Source: Kutzneria chonburiensis (GTDB taxonomy: Bacteria; Actinomycetota; Actinomycetes; Mycobacteriales; Pseudonocardiaceae). From it: a DNA stretch of 64,000 nucleotides. The position numbers and the translations under genes are program-made. The notes under the pieces were generated by a model. That model made no database searches, had not been told where the DNA came from, and was given only the letters and a program-made list of their open reading frames with translations. Numbering within the stretch: the first letter of the stretch is position 1; each line of letters starts with the position of its first letter. This document shows positions 8,898 to 18,176 of this stretch, piece by piece. The stretch spans positions 5,394,001-5,458,000 of the forward strand of contig NZ_CP097263.1 in assembly GCF_028622115.1 (NCBI RefSeq). Reading direction: 5' to 3'.

Positions 8898-8913
8898 CCC
8901 CGGAAAACCGGGG
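8898..8913 (+). other. small hairpin in the ideR leader
   Basis: CCCCGG (8898-8903), loop AAAA, CCGGGG (8908-8913). It lies 37 nt upstream of a 50-codon ORF coupled to ideR. A regulatory role is possible but not shown. Confidence 0.3.
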
Positions 8914-8950
8914 GCGCGCCCACGCCGTCCGACAAGCGAAGGAGGCGGTC

Positions 8951-9103
8951 ATGCCCACCTTGCCCGGCCGCCCTGACGCGCGCCCGGACCACCACATGTT
9001 CCGCAGCCTCCGACAGTCCCGGCCGTCCCGACGGCCCGATACCATCGGATCGGCTCCTGCCCGGCCTGCAGGCCGCAGCCTCCGCCGATTGGAGTCTTGG
9101 TGA
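8951..9103 (+). CDS. 50-aa Arg/Pro-rich leader ORF coupled to ideR
   Basis: ATG at 8951 follows GGAGGCGGTC, a strong ribosome site. The frame encodes 50 residues beginning [15 protein letters not shown] and ending RRLESW, rich in Arg and Pro. Its stop overlaps the ideR start as GTGA, a sign of translational coupling. Third-position GC is lower than in neighbouring genes, so it may be a leader peptide rather than a functional protein. Confidence 0.4.
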   Translation: MPTLPGRPDARPDHHMFRSLRQSRPSRRPDTIGSAPARPAGRSLRRLESW

Positions 9104-9798
9104 ACGACCTCATCGACACCACCGAGATGTACCTGCGCACCATCTACGAGCTCGAGGAAGAGGGTGTCGTCCCGTTGCGCGCCCGCATCGCCGAGCGGCT
9201 GGCCCAGAGCGGCCCCACGGTCAGCCAGACCGTGGCCCGCATGGAGCGTGACGGCCTGCTCGTCGTGGCCGGCGACCGCCACCTCGAGCTCACCGACGCC
9301 GGCCGCGAGCTGGCCATCGCCGTCATGCGCAAGCACCGGCTGGCCGAGCGGCTGCTGGTCGACGTGATCGGGCTGGAGTGGGAGCAGGTGCACGCCGAGG
9401 CGTGCCGCTGGGAACACGTCATGAGCGAGGCCGTCGAGCGCAAGCTCGTCGCGCTGCTCGGGCACCCCACCACCTCGCCCTACGGCAACCCCATCCCCGG
9501 GCTGGACAAGCTCGGCGAGGGCGGCAAGCCCGCCCCGAGCCCCGAGCCCGGTCTGGTCCGGGTGGACGAGGTCGCCCGGCGCGGCGGCGGGCAGGTCGAG
9601 GTCCGGCGCATCGCCGAGCACGTGCAGATCGACGAGGAGCTGATGGCGGAGTTGAAGACGGTCGGCCTGATCCCGGGCAACACCGTGCAGGTGCAGGGCG
9701 GTCCCGCCGCCGCGGCCGTGGTCGAGGTGCACGGCCTCGGCGCCGTGGCCAAGATCGACGCCGCCGTCGCCCACGCCGTTCTGGTCACCGCCCGGTGA
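9100..9798 (+). CDS. ideR: iron-dependent repressor IdeR (DtxR family)
   Basis: This 232-aa metalloregulator has an N-terminal winged helix ([26 protein letters not shown]), a metal-binding and dimerisation domain ([26 protein letters not shown]) and a C-terminal SH3-like domain (about 150-232). The first 140 residues closely follow mycobacterial IdeR, which represses iron-uptake genes when loaded with Fe(II). GTG 9100 overlaps the stop of a 50-codon leader ORF, and the stop at 9796-9798 overlaps the galK start (TGATG). No IdeR box was recognised nearby. Confidence 0.93.
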   Translation: MNDLIDTTEMYLRTIYELEEEGVVPLRARIAERLAQSGPTVSQTVARMERDGLLVVAGDRHLELTDAGRELAIAVMRKHRLAERLLVDVIGLEWEQVHAEACRWEHVMSEAVERKLVALLGHPTTSPYGNPIPGLDKLGEGGKPAPSPEPGLVRVDEVARRGGGQVEVRRIAEHVQIDEELMAELKTVGLIPGNTVQVQGGPAAAAVVEVHGLGAVAKIDAAVAHAVLVTAR

Positions 9799-10966
9799 TG
9801 GGGGCGCAGAAGGCCGCGAAGGCGTTCACCGAGCTGCACGGCCACGCCCCCGCGGGGTGTGGTCCGCGCCCGGGCGCGTCAACCTGATCGGCGAGCACAC
9901 CGACTACAACAACGGCTTCGTGGCCCCGTTCGCGCTGCCCCACCGGGCCGCCGTCGCCGCGTCTCCGCGCACCGACGGCGTGCTGACCGTCGCCACCCTC
10001 GGCGACGACGGTCAGCTCCAGGCCGCCGACCCCGTCGACATCGCCTCCGTCGCCCCCGGCGACGTCTCCGGCTGGGCCGCCTACCCCGCCGGCGTCGCGT
10101 GGGCGCTGCGTGAGCACGGCATCTCGTTGTCCGGCGCCGACCTCGTCGTCTCCGGCAACGTGCCCACCGGCGCCGGTCTCTCGTCCTCGCACGCGTTGGA
10201 GTGCGCCACCGCGTTGGCCCTGCTCGGCCTGGCCGGCCGTGAGGTCGACCAGTCCGGCTCCCCCACGCGGCCCGAGATCGCGCGGATCGTCCAGCGCACC
10301 GAGAACGAGTTCGTCGGCGCCATGACGGGGTTGTTGGACCAGACCGCGTCCCTGTGCTGCGTGGCCGGGCACGTGCTGTTCCTCGACGTCCGGTCGGGCG
10401 AGTCCGAGCAGGTCCCGTTCGACGCCGAGGCCGCCGGTCTCGAGGTGTTGGTGATCGACACCCGGGCCAAGCACGCCCTCGTCGACTCCGGCTACGGCGA
10501 CCGCCGCCGCGGCTGCGAGGAGGCCGCCTCGCTGTTGGGTCTGCCGTCTCTCCGTGAGATCGAGGACCTCTCTGCCGCCTTGGCCGCTCTCCCCGCCGAG
10601 CTCCAGCCCTTGGTCCGGCACGTGGTGACCGAGAACGCCCGGGTCCTGTCGGTCGTCGGCAAGCTCAAGTCCGGCCAGCTTGCCGAGATCGGCCCCGAGC
10701 TCACCGCCTCCCACGTCAGCCTGCGCGATGACTACCAGGTCTCCTGCCTTGAGCTCGACGTCGCCGTCGACGCCGCCCTCTCCGCCGGCGCCCTCGGCGC
10801 CCGCATGATCGGCGGCGGCTTCGGCGGCTCCGCCATCGCGCTCGTACAGGCCTCGTCGCGCGCCGCCGTCGAGCAGGCCGTTGTCGACGCCTACGCCACC
10901 CACTCCCTCACCCCGCCCCGCCTCTTCGTCGGCGTGCCCTCCCCCGGCGCCGGCCGCGACGAGTAA
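9798..10966 (+). pseudogene. galK: galactokinase galK with apparent 1-nt frameshift near the 5' end
   Basis: This is a GHMP kinase that phosphorylates galactose (Leloir pathway). The body runs from GTG 9857 and has the signature APGRVNLIGEHTDYN, the ATP loop PTGAGLSSSHALE and DQTASLCC. The expected N-terminus ([20 protein letters not shown]) is encoded from ATG 9798, which overlaps the ideR stop, but in another frame. One extra G in the G-run at 9854-9857 would join the two. Either the sequence has a homopolymer error or the gene is damaged. A rescue start at GTG 9857 would lose only about 20 residues and keep all the motifs. Confidence 0.8.
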
Positions 10967-10977
10967 GACATGGCCAC

Positions 10978-11005
10978 GTGGGGACCCCCGTTCGGCGGTC
11001 CCCAC
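10978..11005 (+). terminator. hairpin downstream of galK
   Basis: GTGGGGACC (10978-10986) pairs with GGTCCCCAC (10997-11005), 11 nt after the galK stop. There is no U-tract. Confidence 0.55.
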
Positions 11006-11086
11006 CGCCACGCCGCGAGTTCCCGACCCACAACCGAAACCGGATCCGGCCACCATCGGGCCGCGCCCATGCCGAATCGGGACCCA

Positions 11087-11329
11087 TCCCACAACTGAAC
11101 TGGTCCCCGGCCACCACCTGGACCAGCTCCACGACACCGGGATCCGCGCCCGCATCGCCCGGCCCGGCTCCGTCGTCGACAACCCGACCCTGGTCCTCTC
11201 GCCACCTCCGGGCCGGCACCCGGCAGACTGAACCTGGATGCCCGGTCCGCTCCCGGCAACGGGCCCGGGTCCCCGCCCCACCACCGGACCCGCACCCGGC
11301 AGACTGGACCCCGGATCCCACAACTGAAT
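11087..11329. repeat. degenerate short direct repeats between galK and galE
   Basis: The 409-nt galK-galE gap has no convincing gene. CACCCGGCAGACTG occurs at 11217-11230 and 11293-11306. ATCCCACAACTGAA-like segments occur at 11086-11099 and 11315-11328, and a related CCCACAACCGAA lies near 11030. The repeats look like decayed duplications; function is unknown. Confidence 0.5.
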
Positions 11330-11375
11330 CCCTTCTTTCTCGTCCCACACACCTGAATCGAGAGGCGGAACCCTC

Positions 11376-12353
11376 GTGAAGCTGGTCGTCACCGGCGGAG
11401 CTGGCTATGTCGGAAGCGTGAGCGCCGCCCGGATGCTCGAGGCCGGCCACGAGGTTGTCGTGGTGGACGACCTGTCCACCGGGCACGCCGACGCCGTCCC
11501 GGCGGGGGCACGTTTCGTCGAGGGCGACATCGCCGAGGTGGCCGGGCCGCTGCTGGCCGAGGGCTTCGACGGCGTGCTGCACTGCGCGGCCAAGTCGCTG
11601 GTCGGCGAGTCGATGCAGGACCCGGCCAAGTACTGGAACGGCAACGTGGTCACCTCGCTGCGGCTGCTGGAGGCCATGCGGGACAACGGCACCCAGCGGC
11701 TGGTGTTCTCCTCGACCGCCGCCACCTACGGCGAACCCGAGCAGGTGCCGATCGTGGAGACCGCGCCGACCCGCCCCACCAACACCTACGGCGCCAGCAA
11801 GCTGGCCATCGACTTCGCCATCACCTCGTTCGCCGCCGCCCACGGCCTGGCCGGCGTGAGCCTGCGCTACTTCAACGTGGCCGGCGCCTACGTGGCCCCG
11901 GACGTGCAGCAACTCGGCGAGCGGCACGCCGTGGAGACGCACCTGATCCCGATCGTGCTCCAGGTCGCGCTCGGCCAGCGCGAGAAGGTGCAGATGTACG
12001 GCGACGACTGGCCGACCGAGGACGGCACCTGCGTCCGCGACTACATCCACGTGCTGGACCTGGCCGAGGCGCACCTGCTGGCCATGGAGCACGCCAAGGC
12101 GGGCCGGCACAGCATCTACAACCTGGGCAGCGGCTTCGGCTTCTCGGTCAAGCAGGTCATCGACACCTGCCGCCAGGTCACCGGGCACGAGATCCCGGCC
12201 GAGGTGGCGCCGCGCCGTGCCGGCGACCCGGCCGTGCTGGTCGCGTCCAGCGAGCGGGCCCGGCAGGAGCTGGGCTGGCAGCCCAAGCACGAGGACCTGG
12301 CGTCGATCGTCGGCGACGCGTGGGCGTTCGCCAGCGCCGGTCGGGGGGAATGA
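11376..12353 (+). CDS. galE: UDP-glucose 4-epimerase
   Basis: This 325-aa extended SDR interconverts UDP-Gal and UDP-Glc (Leloir pathway). It shows the NAD-binding GGAGYVGS at the N-terminus, catalytic Ser in [14 protein letters not shown] (Tyr/Lys pair) and [11 protein letters not shown] 11376 follows GAGAGGCGG. Its stop overlaps an ATG of the downstream S9 peptidase frame (ATGA), so the two are probably one transcript. With galK upstream it forms a partial galactose gene set; no galT is present. Confidence 0.93.
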   Translation: MKLVVTGGAGYVGSVSAARMLEAGHEVVVVDDLSTGHADAVPAGARFVEGDIAEVAGPLLAEGFDGVLHCAAKSLVGESMQDPAKYWNGNVVTSLRLLEAMRDNGTQRLVFSSTAATYGEPEQVPIVETAPTRPTNTYGASKLAIDFAITSFAAAHGLAGVSLRYFNVAGAYVAPDVQQLGERHAVETHLIPIVLQVALGQREKVQMYGDDWPTEDGTCVRDYIHVLDLAEAHLLAMEHAKAGRHSIYNLGSGFGFSVKQVIDTCRQVTGHEIPAEVAPRRAGDPAVLVASSERARQELGWQPKHEDLASIVGDAWAFASAGRGE

Positions 12354-12355
12354 TC

Positions 12356-14382
12356 ATGACTGATTTCGCTGATCTGGATGCCGTGGCCAAGCTGCCGCGG
12401 ATCGGTTCGCTGGCGCTGTCCCCGGACGGCGGCCGGCTCGTCGCCACCGTCTCCGAGCTCGCGCCGGACGGCAAGACCTGGCAGGCCGCGCTGTGGGAGG
12501 TCGACCCGGCCGGCTCTCGCCCGGCGCGTCGCCTCACCCGGGCGGCCAAGGGCGAGTCCTCGCCCGTGTTCACGCCCGACGGCTCCGTGCTGTTCGTGAC
12601 CTCCCGTGCCGACGCCGAGTCCAAGCCCGGCGACGAGAAGGAGGCCTCCGCGCTGTGGCTGCTGCCGCCGGCCGGTGAGGCCCGGCAGGTGTACGCCCCG
12701 CGTGGCGGCGTCTCCGCCGTGTCCGTCGCCCGCGACGCCGGCACTCTCGTCATCACCACCGCCGCCCTGCACGGCACCGCCGTCGGCGACGAGGACAAGG
12801 AGCGCCGCAAGGCCCGCGAGGACGCCGGCGTGACCGCGATCCTGCACGAGGCCTACCCGATCCGGTACTGGGATCATGACCTGGGGCCCGACAAGCCGCG
12901 CGTCGTGTCCGCTCCCGCCATCACCGGCGACGAGCGCGTCACCGACGTCGTCGAGCTCACCCGGGACGTCCCGTCCCCCGTGTCCGGCGCCGCCGTCAGC
13001 CTCGACGGCCAGTGGGTCGTCTACACCGCCGACGAGGTGCTTTCCGCCGCCTACGGCGCCCGCGACACGCTCCGGGTCGTACGCACCGACGGCACCGGCG
13101 ACCGCGAGCTGGCCGCCGACCGCAGCCTCGGCGACGGTCCCGCCTACGGCTACTTCGCCGCCACCTGGCTGCCCGACTCCTCCGGCGTCATCGCCATTCG
13201 GGCCACCGAGTCCACCGAGCAGGAGTGCCCGCACATCGAGCTGGTGCTCATCACGCTGGCCGACGGCTCCGTACGGCGGCTCACGCCCGACTTCCCCGAC
13301 TGGGCCGAGGGTCCCGTCGTGTCGGCCGACGGGCAGGCCGTGTACTTCACCGCCGACCGGGGCGGTCGGCGGCCCGTGTGGCGGGTCGAGGTGGCGTCCG
13401 GTGAGATCACCCGGCTCACCGGCGAGGGTCACTACACCGACGTCTGCGTCGCCTCCGACGGCTCCGCCGTCTATGCGCTTCGGGACTCGTACGCCCATCC
13501 CGCCCAGCCCGTTCGGCTCGACCCCGTCGCCGCCGAGCAGGATCCCGTCGCGCTGCCCGCTCCCGGCGTCGTCGACTCGCTGCCCGGCACCCTCACCGAG
13601 ATCGACACCACCGTCGCCGACGGCCGTACCGTCCGGGCTTGGCTCGCCTTGCCCCACGGAGCCGCCGCCGATTCCCCCGCCCCGCTGCTGCTCTGGATCC
13701 ATGGCGGGCCCATGATGAGCAGCAACGGTTGGTCGTGGCGGTGGAACCCGTGGCTGATGGTCGCCCGGGGCTATGCCGTGCTCATGCCCGACCCCGCCTT
13801 GTCCACCGGCTACGGCCGGGACATGATCCAGGCCGGTTGGGGCTCTTGGGGCGGCGCGCCTTTCACCGACTTGATGGCCATCACCGACACCGCCGTCGAG
13901 CGCCCCGACATCGACGAGGGCCGCACCGCCGCCATGGGCGGTTCTTTCGGCGGGTACATGGCCAACTGGGTCGCCACCCAGACCGACCGCTTCGACGCCA
14001 TCGTCACCCATGCGTCCCTGTGGAACCTCGACGCCTTCACCGGCACCACCGACGCGTCGTTCTACTGGATGCGGGAGATGACCGATCCTTTGCGTTCCAC
14101 CGAGCGCATCATCGCCAACTCCCCCACCTGCGGGCCGCCGACATCAGCACCCCCATGCTCGTCATCCACGGCGACAAGGACTACCGCGTCCCCATCGGCG
14201 AGGGCATCCGCCTGTACTTCGACCTCGTCCGCCACGGCGTGCCCGCCAAGTTCCTCTACTACCCCACCGAGAACCACTGGATCCTCACGCCCGGCAACTC
14301 CAAGGTCTGGTACGAGACCGTGCTGGCCTTCCTCGCCGAGCACGTTCTCGGCGAGAAGTGGGAACGCCCCGCCCTGATCTGA
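12356..14382 (+). pseudogene. S9-family prolyl oligopeptidase-like peptidase with apparent 1-nt frameshift
   Basis: This serine peptidase has an N-terminal beta-propeller (about residues 1-430; repeats such as SLALSPDGGRLVATVS) and a C-terminal alpha/beta-hydrolase domain. The nucleophile is in GGSFGGYMAN (about residue 530). After ERIIANSP the frame breaks at a C-run (14121-14125). The correct continuation (LRAADISTPMLVIHGDKDY ... ENHWI), which holds the catalytic Asp and His, is one frame over and ends at 14382. One extra C restores a normal protein of about 675 aa; as read, the enzyme lacks its Asp/His. ATG 12356 follows GGGGGGAA at good spacing. Confidence 0.85.
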
Positions 14383-14407
14383 TCGCCGAACCAATCCCAG
14401 CACCCCC

Positions 14408-14435
14408 AAGGCCCGCCGGCCACCCGGCGGGCCTT
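14408..14435 (+). terminator. strong terminator after the S9 peptidase
   Basis: A perfect 12-bp stem, AAGGCCCGCCGG (14408-14419) with CCGGCGGGCCTT (14424-14435), closes a 4-nt loop. It lies 26 nt after the peptidase stop. Confidence 0.8.
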
Positions 14436-14600
14436 GTGCTGTCACCCAAGCCCGGCCACCTCCTCCAGCAGACCTCCAGCTGGCTGCCCGCAGGCCTTGC
14501 GCTGCCACACCAAGTCCAGCCGACCAATCCCGGTCGGCCTCGAGCTCTCCCCAGCCGGCTGCCCCGCGGACCTTGAGCTGTCGCCAAGCCCGGCTGGCTG
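14426..14600. repeat. array of degenerate ~30-nt repeats
   Basis: The 346-nt gap after the peptidase contains segments resembling GCCTTGNGCTGTCNCCAAGC at about 14432, 14493 and 14570, with a weaker one at about 14536. They look like decayed duplications of the terminator tail. The rest of the gap to the PadR stop (14601-14728) shows nothing else convincing. Confidence 0.4.
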
Positions 14601-14728
14601 ATTCCGGCGGATCTTCCCTGGTCCAGGCCAGGTCCCGCTACGCCTTCGCGAGGCCCCACCCGCGCACGCTGCCCTCGCAACGTGGCCCCGCCGCCGAGGC
14701 CGCCACGCTCATTCCCTTGGCGTACCGG

Positions 14729-15310
14729 CTATTCCGCGGCAGCGTCCCGCATCTCCGCTCCCCAGCGGGCCCGGATCAGCGCCGCGCTGCGGCGGCACCA
14801 GTCCAGGTTCTCCTGCTCGAACCGCCAGCCCCGCAGGCAGGTCAGGTAGGGGCCGATGCGGTCACCGGTCGCGAGGAAGGCGGCCTCGTCCAGGTCGCCG
14901 CGCAGGGCCCGCAGCGTGCCGTCGAACAGCTCGGCCTTGGCCGCAGCCTGCACGGCACGCTCCTCCAGCCTCGCGACCACCGCCGCCGCGTCGGTCCGAT
15001 CCACCGCGTGCACCTTGACCAACAGGTCGTCCCGAATCACCGCCGGCTTCGCCTCCGCCTCGGCGAACCGCACCAGCTCGGCGACCCCCGCTTCGGTCAC
15101 GGAGTACACCCGCTTGTTCGGCCGATCGAGCTGGATCACCAGCTGCCCGTCGACCAACCCGGCCCGCTCCAGCTTGGTCAGCTCGGTGTACAGCTGCTGC
15201 GGCGAGGCATACCAGAAGTTGGCCACCCCGGTGTCGAACACCTTGGCCAGCTGATACCCGCTGAACTCGCCCCCCAGCAGCACAGCCAGCACCGCATGCC
15301 GCAACGCCAT
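14729..15310 (-). CDS. PadR-family transcriptional regulator
   Basis: This 193-aa regulator has an N-terminal winged helix (LRHAVLAVLLGGEFSGYQLAK ... QLYTELTKLERAGLV), a wing reading DRPNKRVYSVTEAG, and a C-terminal helical dimerisation segment (about 100-190). PadR proteins repress genes for phenolic acids, drugs or detoxification. It diverges from the SnoaL-like/F420-oxidoreductase pair, and an AT-rich inverted repeat in between is a plausible operator. The ligand is unknown. Confidence 0.88.
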   Translation of the reverse strand: MALRHAVLAVLLGGEFSGYQLAKVFDTGVANFWYASPQQLYTELTKLERAGLVDGQLVIQLDRPNKRVYSVTEAGVAELVRFAEAEAKPAVIRDDLLVKVHAVDRTDAAAVVARLEERAVQAAAKAELFDGTLRALRGDLDEAAFLATGDRIGPYLTCLRGWRFEQENLDWCRRSAALIRARWGAEMRDAAAE

Positions 15311-15428
15311 CGGCCGCCTCCCTCTCCTCCGACCCCGGTCCCCGAACCGCCGTCGCCATCCCTACCTCGAGCCATCCCGAGTCGTTCCGATCCTTGACCG
15401 GCGCGGCCACCCTACGCAAGACTGAGAC

Positions 15429-15446
15429 TAGTCAATTTTATGACTA
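15429..15446. promoter_or_regulatory. inverted repeat in the PadR divergent region
   Basis: TAGTCA-ATTTTA-TGACTA is a perfect 6-bp inverted repeat in an unusually AT-rich patch between the PadR start (15310) and GTG 15472. It is a candidate PadR operator for the divergent gene pair. This is inference from position and symmetry. Confidence 0.5.
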
Positions 15447-15471
15447 TGGACGGCGCACAGGGAGGCCCACC

Positions 15472-15960
15472 GTGTCCACCACCCCAGCGGTCGAGACCCA
15501 CACCGCGGACCCCGCGGCCGCGGACACGCCGGCGGCCCGGACGGCTGCCCGCCTGCGTGCGGCGGTCGAACAGGGCGACCACGCCGCGATCGTCGGCCTG
15601 TTCCGCGACGACATCGTCTTCCACAGCCCGGTGAAGTTCCGCCCGTTCGAGGGCATCGCCACCGTCGGCGCGCTCTTCGCGGTGCTGATGCGCACGTTCG
15701 AGGACTTCCGCTACGTCGGCGACCTGACCGGCGACCTCGAGGGCGACGCCGACTCACGCGTGCTGGTCTTCCGCGCCAGGGTCGGCGACAAGCAGATCCA
15801 CGGCGTCGACATGCTCCAGTTCGACGACGAGGGCAGGATCGGCACGTTCACCGTGATGGTGCGGCCGCAGTCCGCCGCCATGGCGCTGAGCGAGGCCGTG
15901 TTCGCCGGCCTCGTGGCCGACGGCGTGGTGCCCGCCCCGCAGGCAGGAGGTCAGCAGTGA
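15472..15960 (+). CDS. SnoaL/NTF2-like protein
   Basis: This is an NTF2-like alpha+beta barrel of about 162 aa with a disordered Ala/Thr N-terminus. Landmarks are LRAAVEQGDHAAIVGLFRDD and FHSPVKFRPFEGIATV. Such proteins act as isomerases, cyclases or hydrolases on small molecules; this substrate is unknown. GTG 15472 follows GGAGG (15461-15465). Its stop overlaps the start of the F420 oxidoreductase (GTGA), so the two are co-translated and probably act together. Confidence 0.8.
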   Translation: MSTTPAVETHTADPAAADTPAARTAARLRAAVEQGDHAAIVGLFRDDIVFHSPVKFRPFEGIATVGALFAVLMRTFEDFRYVGDLTGDLEGDADSRVLVFRARVGDKQIHGVDMLQFDDEGRIGTFTVMVRPQSAAMALSEAVFAGLVADGVVPAPQAGGQQ

Positions 15961-16979
15961 AGCTCGGCTACCACACCGGCTACTGGTCGTCCGGTCCGCC
16001 GGCGGGCGTCGCCGAGGCCGTGATCGAGGCCGACCGCCTCGGTTTCGACTCGGTCTGGACCGCCGAGGCCTACGGCTCCGACGCGCTCACCCCGCTGGCC
16101 TGGTGGGGCGCGGCGACCAAGAACATCAAGCTGGCCACCAACATCATGCAGATGTCGGCCCGCACCCCGGCCGCCGCCGGCATGGCCGCGATCACCCTGG
16201 ACCACCTGTCCGGCGGCCGCTTCATGCTCGGCCTCGGCGCCTCCGGCCCCCAGGTCGTGGAGGGCTGGTACGGCCAGCCCTATCCGCGTCCGCTGGCCCG
16301 GACCCGCGAGTACATCGACATCGTGCGCAAGGTCGTGGCCCGCGAGACCGTCGAGCACCAGGGCGAGTTCTTCCAGCTGCCCTACCCGGGCGGCGCCGGC
16401 CTGGGCAAGCCGCTCAAGTCGACGGTGCACCCGCTGCGCCCGGAGGTCCCGATCTTCCTGGCCGCCGAGGGCCCGAAGAACGTGGCCCTGGCCGCCGAGA
16501 TCGCCGACGGCTGGCTGCCGCTGTTCTACTCGCCCAAGGTCGACGGCTTCTTCCGAGCCGCGCTGGCCGAGGGCTTCGGCCGCCCCGGCGCCCGGCACAC
16601 CCTCGACGACTTCGAGGTCGCCGCGAGCGTGCCGGTGCTGGTGCACGACGACGTGGAGCAGGCCGCGGACTTCATCCGCCCCATGCTCGCCCTCTACATC
16701 GGCGGCATGGGCGCGAAGGGCGCCAACTTCCACCGTGACGCCATCGCCCGCCTGGGCTACGAGGCCGAGTGCGACCGGATCCAGGACCTGTACCTGGCCG
16801 GCGACAAGAAGTCGGCGATCGCCGCCGTGCCCACCAGGATGGTCGAGGACCTGGCACTGATCGGCCCCGCCGCGAAGATCCGCGACGAGCTGCCGGCCTG
16901 GGAGGAGACCGTGATCACCACCCTGCTGGTGCAGGGCGACGTGAATGCCGTGCGCAAGGTCGCCGAGCTGTTCTCCTGA
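15957..16979 (+). CDS. LLM-class F420-dependent oxidoreductase
   Basis: This is a TIM-barrel luciferase-like oxidoreductase of 340 aa, of the actinobacterial F420 type. It opens VKLGYHTGYWSSGPPAG and has AEAYGSDALTPLAWWG, the substrate-loop region QMSARTPAAAGMAAITLDHLSGGR and FMLGLGASGPQVVEGW. It probably uses F420 for hydride transfer to or from an unknown substrate. It is coupled by GTGA to the SnoaL-like gene and followed by a strong terminator. Confidence 0.88.
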   Translation: MKLGYHTGYWSSGPPAGVAEAVIEADRLGFDSVWTAEAYGSDALTPLAWWGAATKNIKLATNIMQMSARTPAAAGMAAITLDHLSGGRFMLGLGASGPQVVEGWYGQPYPRPLARTREYIDIVRKVVARETVEHQGEFFQLPYPGGAGLGKPLKSTVHPLRPEVPIFLAAEGPKNVALAAEIADGWLPLFYSPKVDGFFRAALAEGFGRPGARHTLDDFEVAASVPVLVHDDVEQAADFIRPMLALYIGGMGAKGANFHRDAIARLGYEAECDRIQDLYLAGDKKSAIAAVPTRMVEDLALIGPAAKIRDELPAWEETVITTLLVQGDVNAVRKVAELFS

Positions 16980-17008
16980 CGCACCACCACCTTTCTCGCG
17001 AGGTGTGC

Positions 17009-17040
17009 CCGGGGCCCGTCCGTCGCCGGACGGGCCCCGG
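17009..17040 (+). terminator. strong terminator after the F420 oxidoreductase
   Basis: A perfect 14-bp stem (17009-17022 with 17027-17040) closes a TCGC loop, 29 nt after the stop codon. Confidence 0.8.
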
Positions 17041-17260
17041 TCCGTCCCGGCCCGCCGCCGTGGCAGGAGAAGGGACCACGGTGACGGGCCGAGCCGTCCG
17101 ACCGAGGCCCGCAGTCACCCGCGTGCAGGCCTCGGCCCACCGGTCCACCGCACGCCGCGACGAGCGCACACCGCGACGACGATGTCCCCGGTCAGTTCCC
17201 CACCAGCGAGATCACCCCACCGGCCGGGAAGCCTCAGCGGTCCACAGTGGACCGGCAAGA

Positions 17261-17909
17261 TGGGGATCCCGCTCCGACTGATCAGCGGGATCCCCACCGG
17301 TCCCGGACCTCACCGGCAAAGGGGCGCCGGCGACCCGAGGTCCGGAACCTCATCCGCCGGCTGACCAGGCCGGCGGAAGACACAACGCCGAACAGCAACC
17401 ACTCTGGGCAGCGCTCGGGGACGTCCTCCACGAGCGCCCCCGGTGAGTGGGTGTGGTGGGGACCCCGCAACGGCTCGAGACCCCCACCGGCCCTGGCCCA
17501 TCCCATCGGCAAGGAGAAACCGACAGCGTGTGTACCCAGGACCCCTCTGCCGGGTGACCAGCCGGCAGAAGTCATCGCGCGATCCGCTCACCTGAGGCGA
17601 AGGAGCGGGAGTGGTGGGGATCCCGCCTTGCACGGGATCCCCACCGGTCCCGGACACCGCCGGCGAGGGGGTTGCCGGCGACAGTGGTCCGGGACTTCGA
17701 CTGCCGACTGACCAGGCCGACAGACGACACTGAGGCGCACACCGCGCTCCGGCGGCAGGCAGCCCCACATGCGTTGGGGTGGTGGCGGGGATCCCGGTCA
17801 CCTCATCAGGAGATCCCCGCCGCCCCGAACCGGGCACGTCGGCGAAGGGGTGCCGACGAACTCGGGTCCGGGACCGCATCCGCCGGTGGAGCGAACCGGC
17901 GAATGACGT
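17261..17909. repeat. four tandem copies of a structured ~125-nt repeat
   Basis: Copies begin at about 17261, 17454, 17613 and 17781. Each has three hairpins in the same order. The first is GGTGGGG/CCCCACC-like: 17262-17273 with 17284-17295; 17455-17461 with 17482-17488; 17613-17625 with 17633-17645; 17784-17793 with 17812-17821. The middle one is nested, with an inner stem such as GCCGGC/GCCGGC or GTCGGC/GCCGAC. The third often has a TGACCAG loop (17354-17361 with 17369-17376; 17547-17553 with 17562-17568). Paired positions change together (GGTGGGG/CCCCACC versus GGCGGGG/CCCCGCC; CCG/CGG versus CTG/CAG), so the folded form appears to be maintained. No convincing gene overlaps. Confidence 0.7.
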
Positions 17910-18036
17910 CATGGCCAGCGACACCGGTGATCCGAGGACCACTCACCCAGATCCGGTCCGCACTGCTTCCGGGGCGAGAAGCAGCCGCTGCCGTTGGCGG
18001 CGACAGGAAGGATCTGATCCGGCGTCGAGGGTGAGG

Positions 18037-18072
18037 GGCCGGGACCCGTCGGGCGGGGGACGGGTCCCGGCC
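18037..18072. terminator. 14-bp hairpin in the repeat-rich gap
   Basis: GGCCGGGACCCGTC (18037-18050) pairs with GACGGGTCCCGGCC (18059-18072) around an 8-nt loop. It ends the structured region. It could terminate transcripts in either direction. Confidence 0.6.
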
Positions 18073-18135
18073 GGCCCCGAGCCGTTCGCGGCGAACTGGC
18101 TGCGGCAGTCGCGGGCGGGCGCGGCTCGGGGCGGT

Positions 18136-18164
18136 TGCCTGCCGGGGCGCGCGGCCGGCAGGCA
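18136..18164 (-). terminator. terminator hairpin for the DUF4192 gene
   Basis: TGCCTGCCGG (18136-18145) pairs with CCGGCAGGCA (18155-18164), 12 nt beyond the DUF4192 stop on the minus strand. Confidence 0.65.
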
Positions 18165-18176
18165 GCTGGAAAGAAC

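Noticed and set aside
9785-11392. 535-codon minus-strand ORF opposite galK
   Set aside because: It is antisense to a clear galactokinase body with mirrored codon bias, and is Gly/Gln-rich without domains.
17310-17942. 210-codon minus-strand ORF across the structured repeats
   Set aside because: Its sequence is read from the hairpin repeats, it has no ribosome site and no recognisable domain, and other frames are equally open. Paired base changes fit structure rather than coding.
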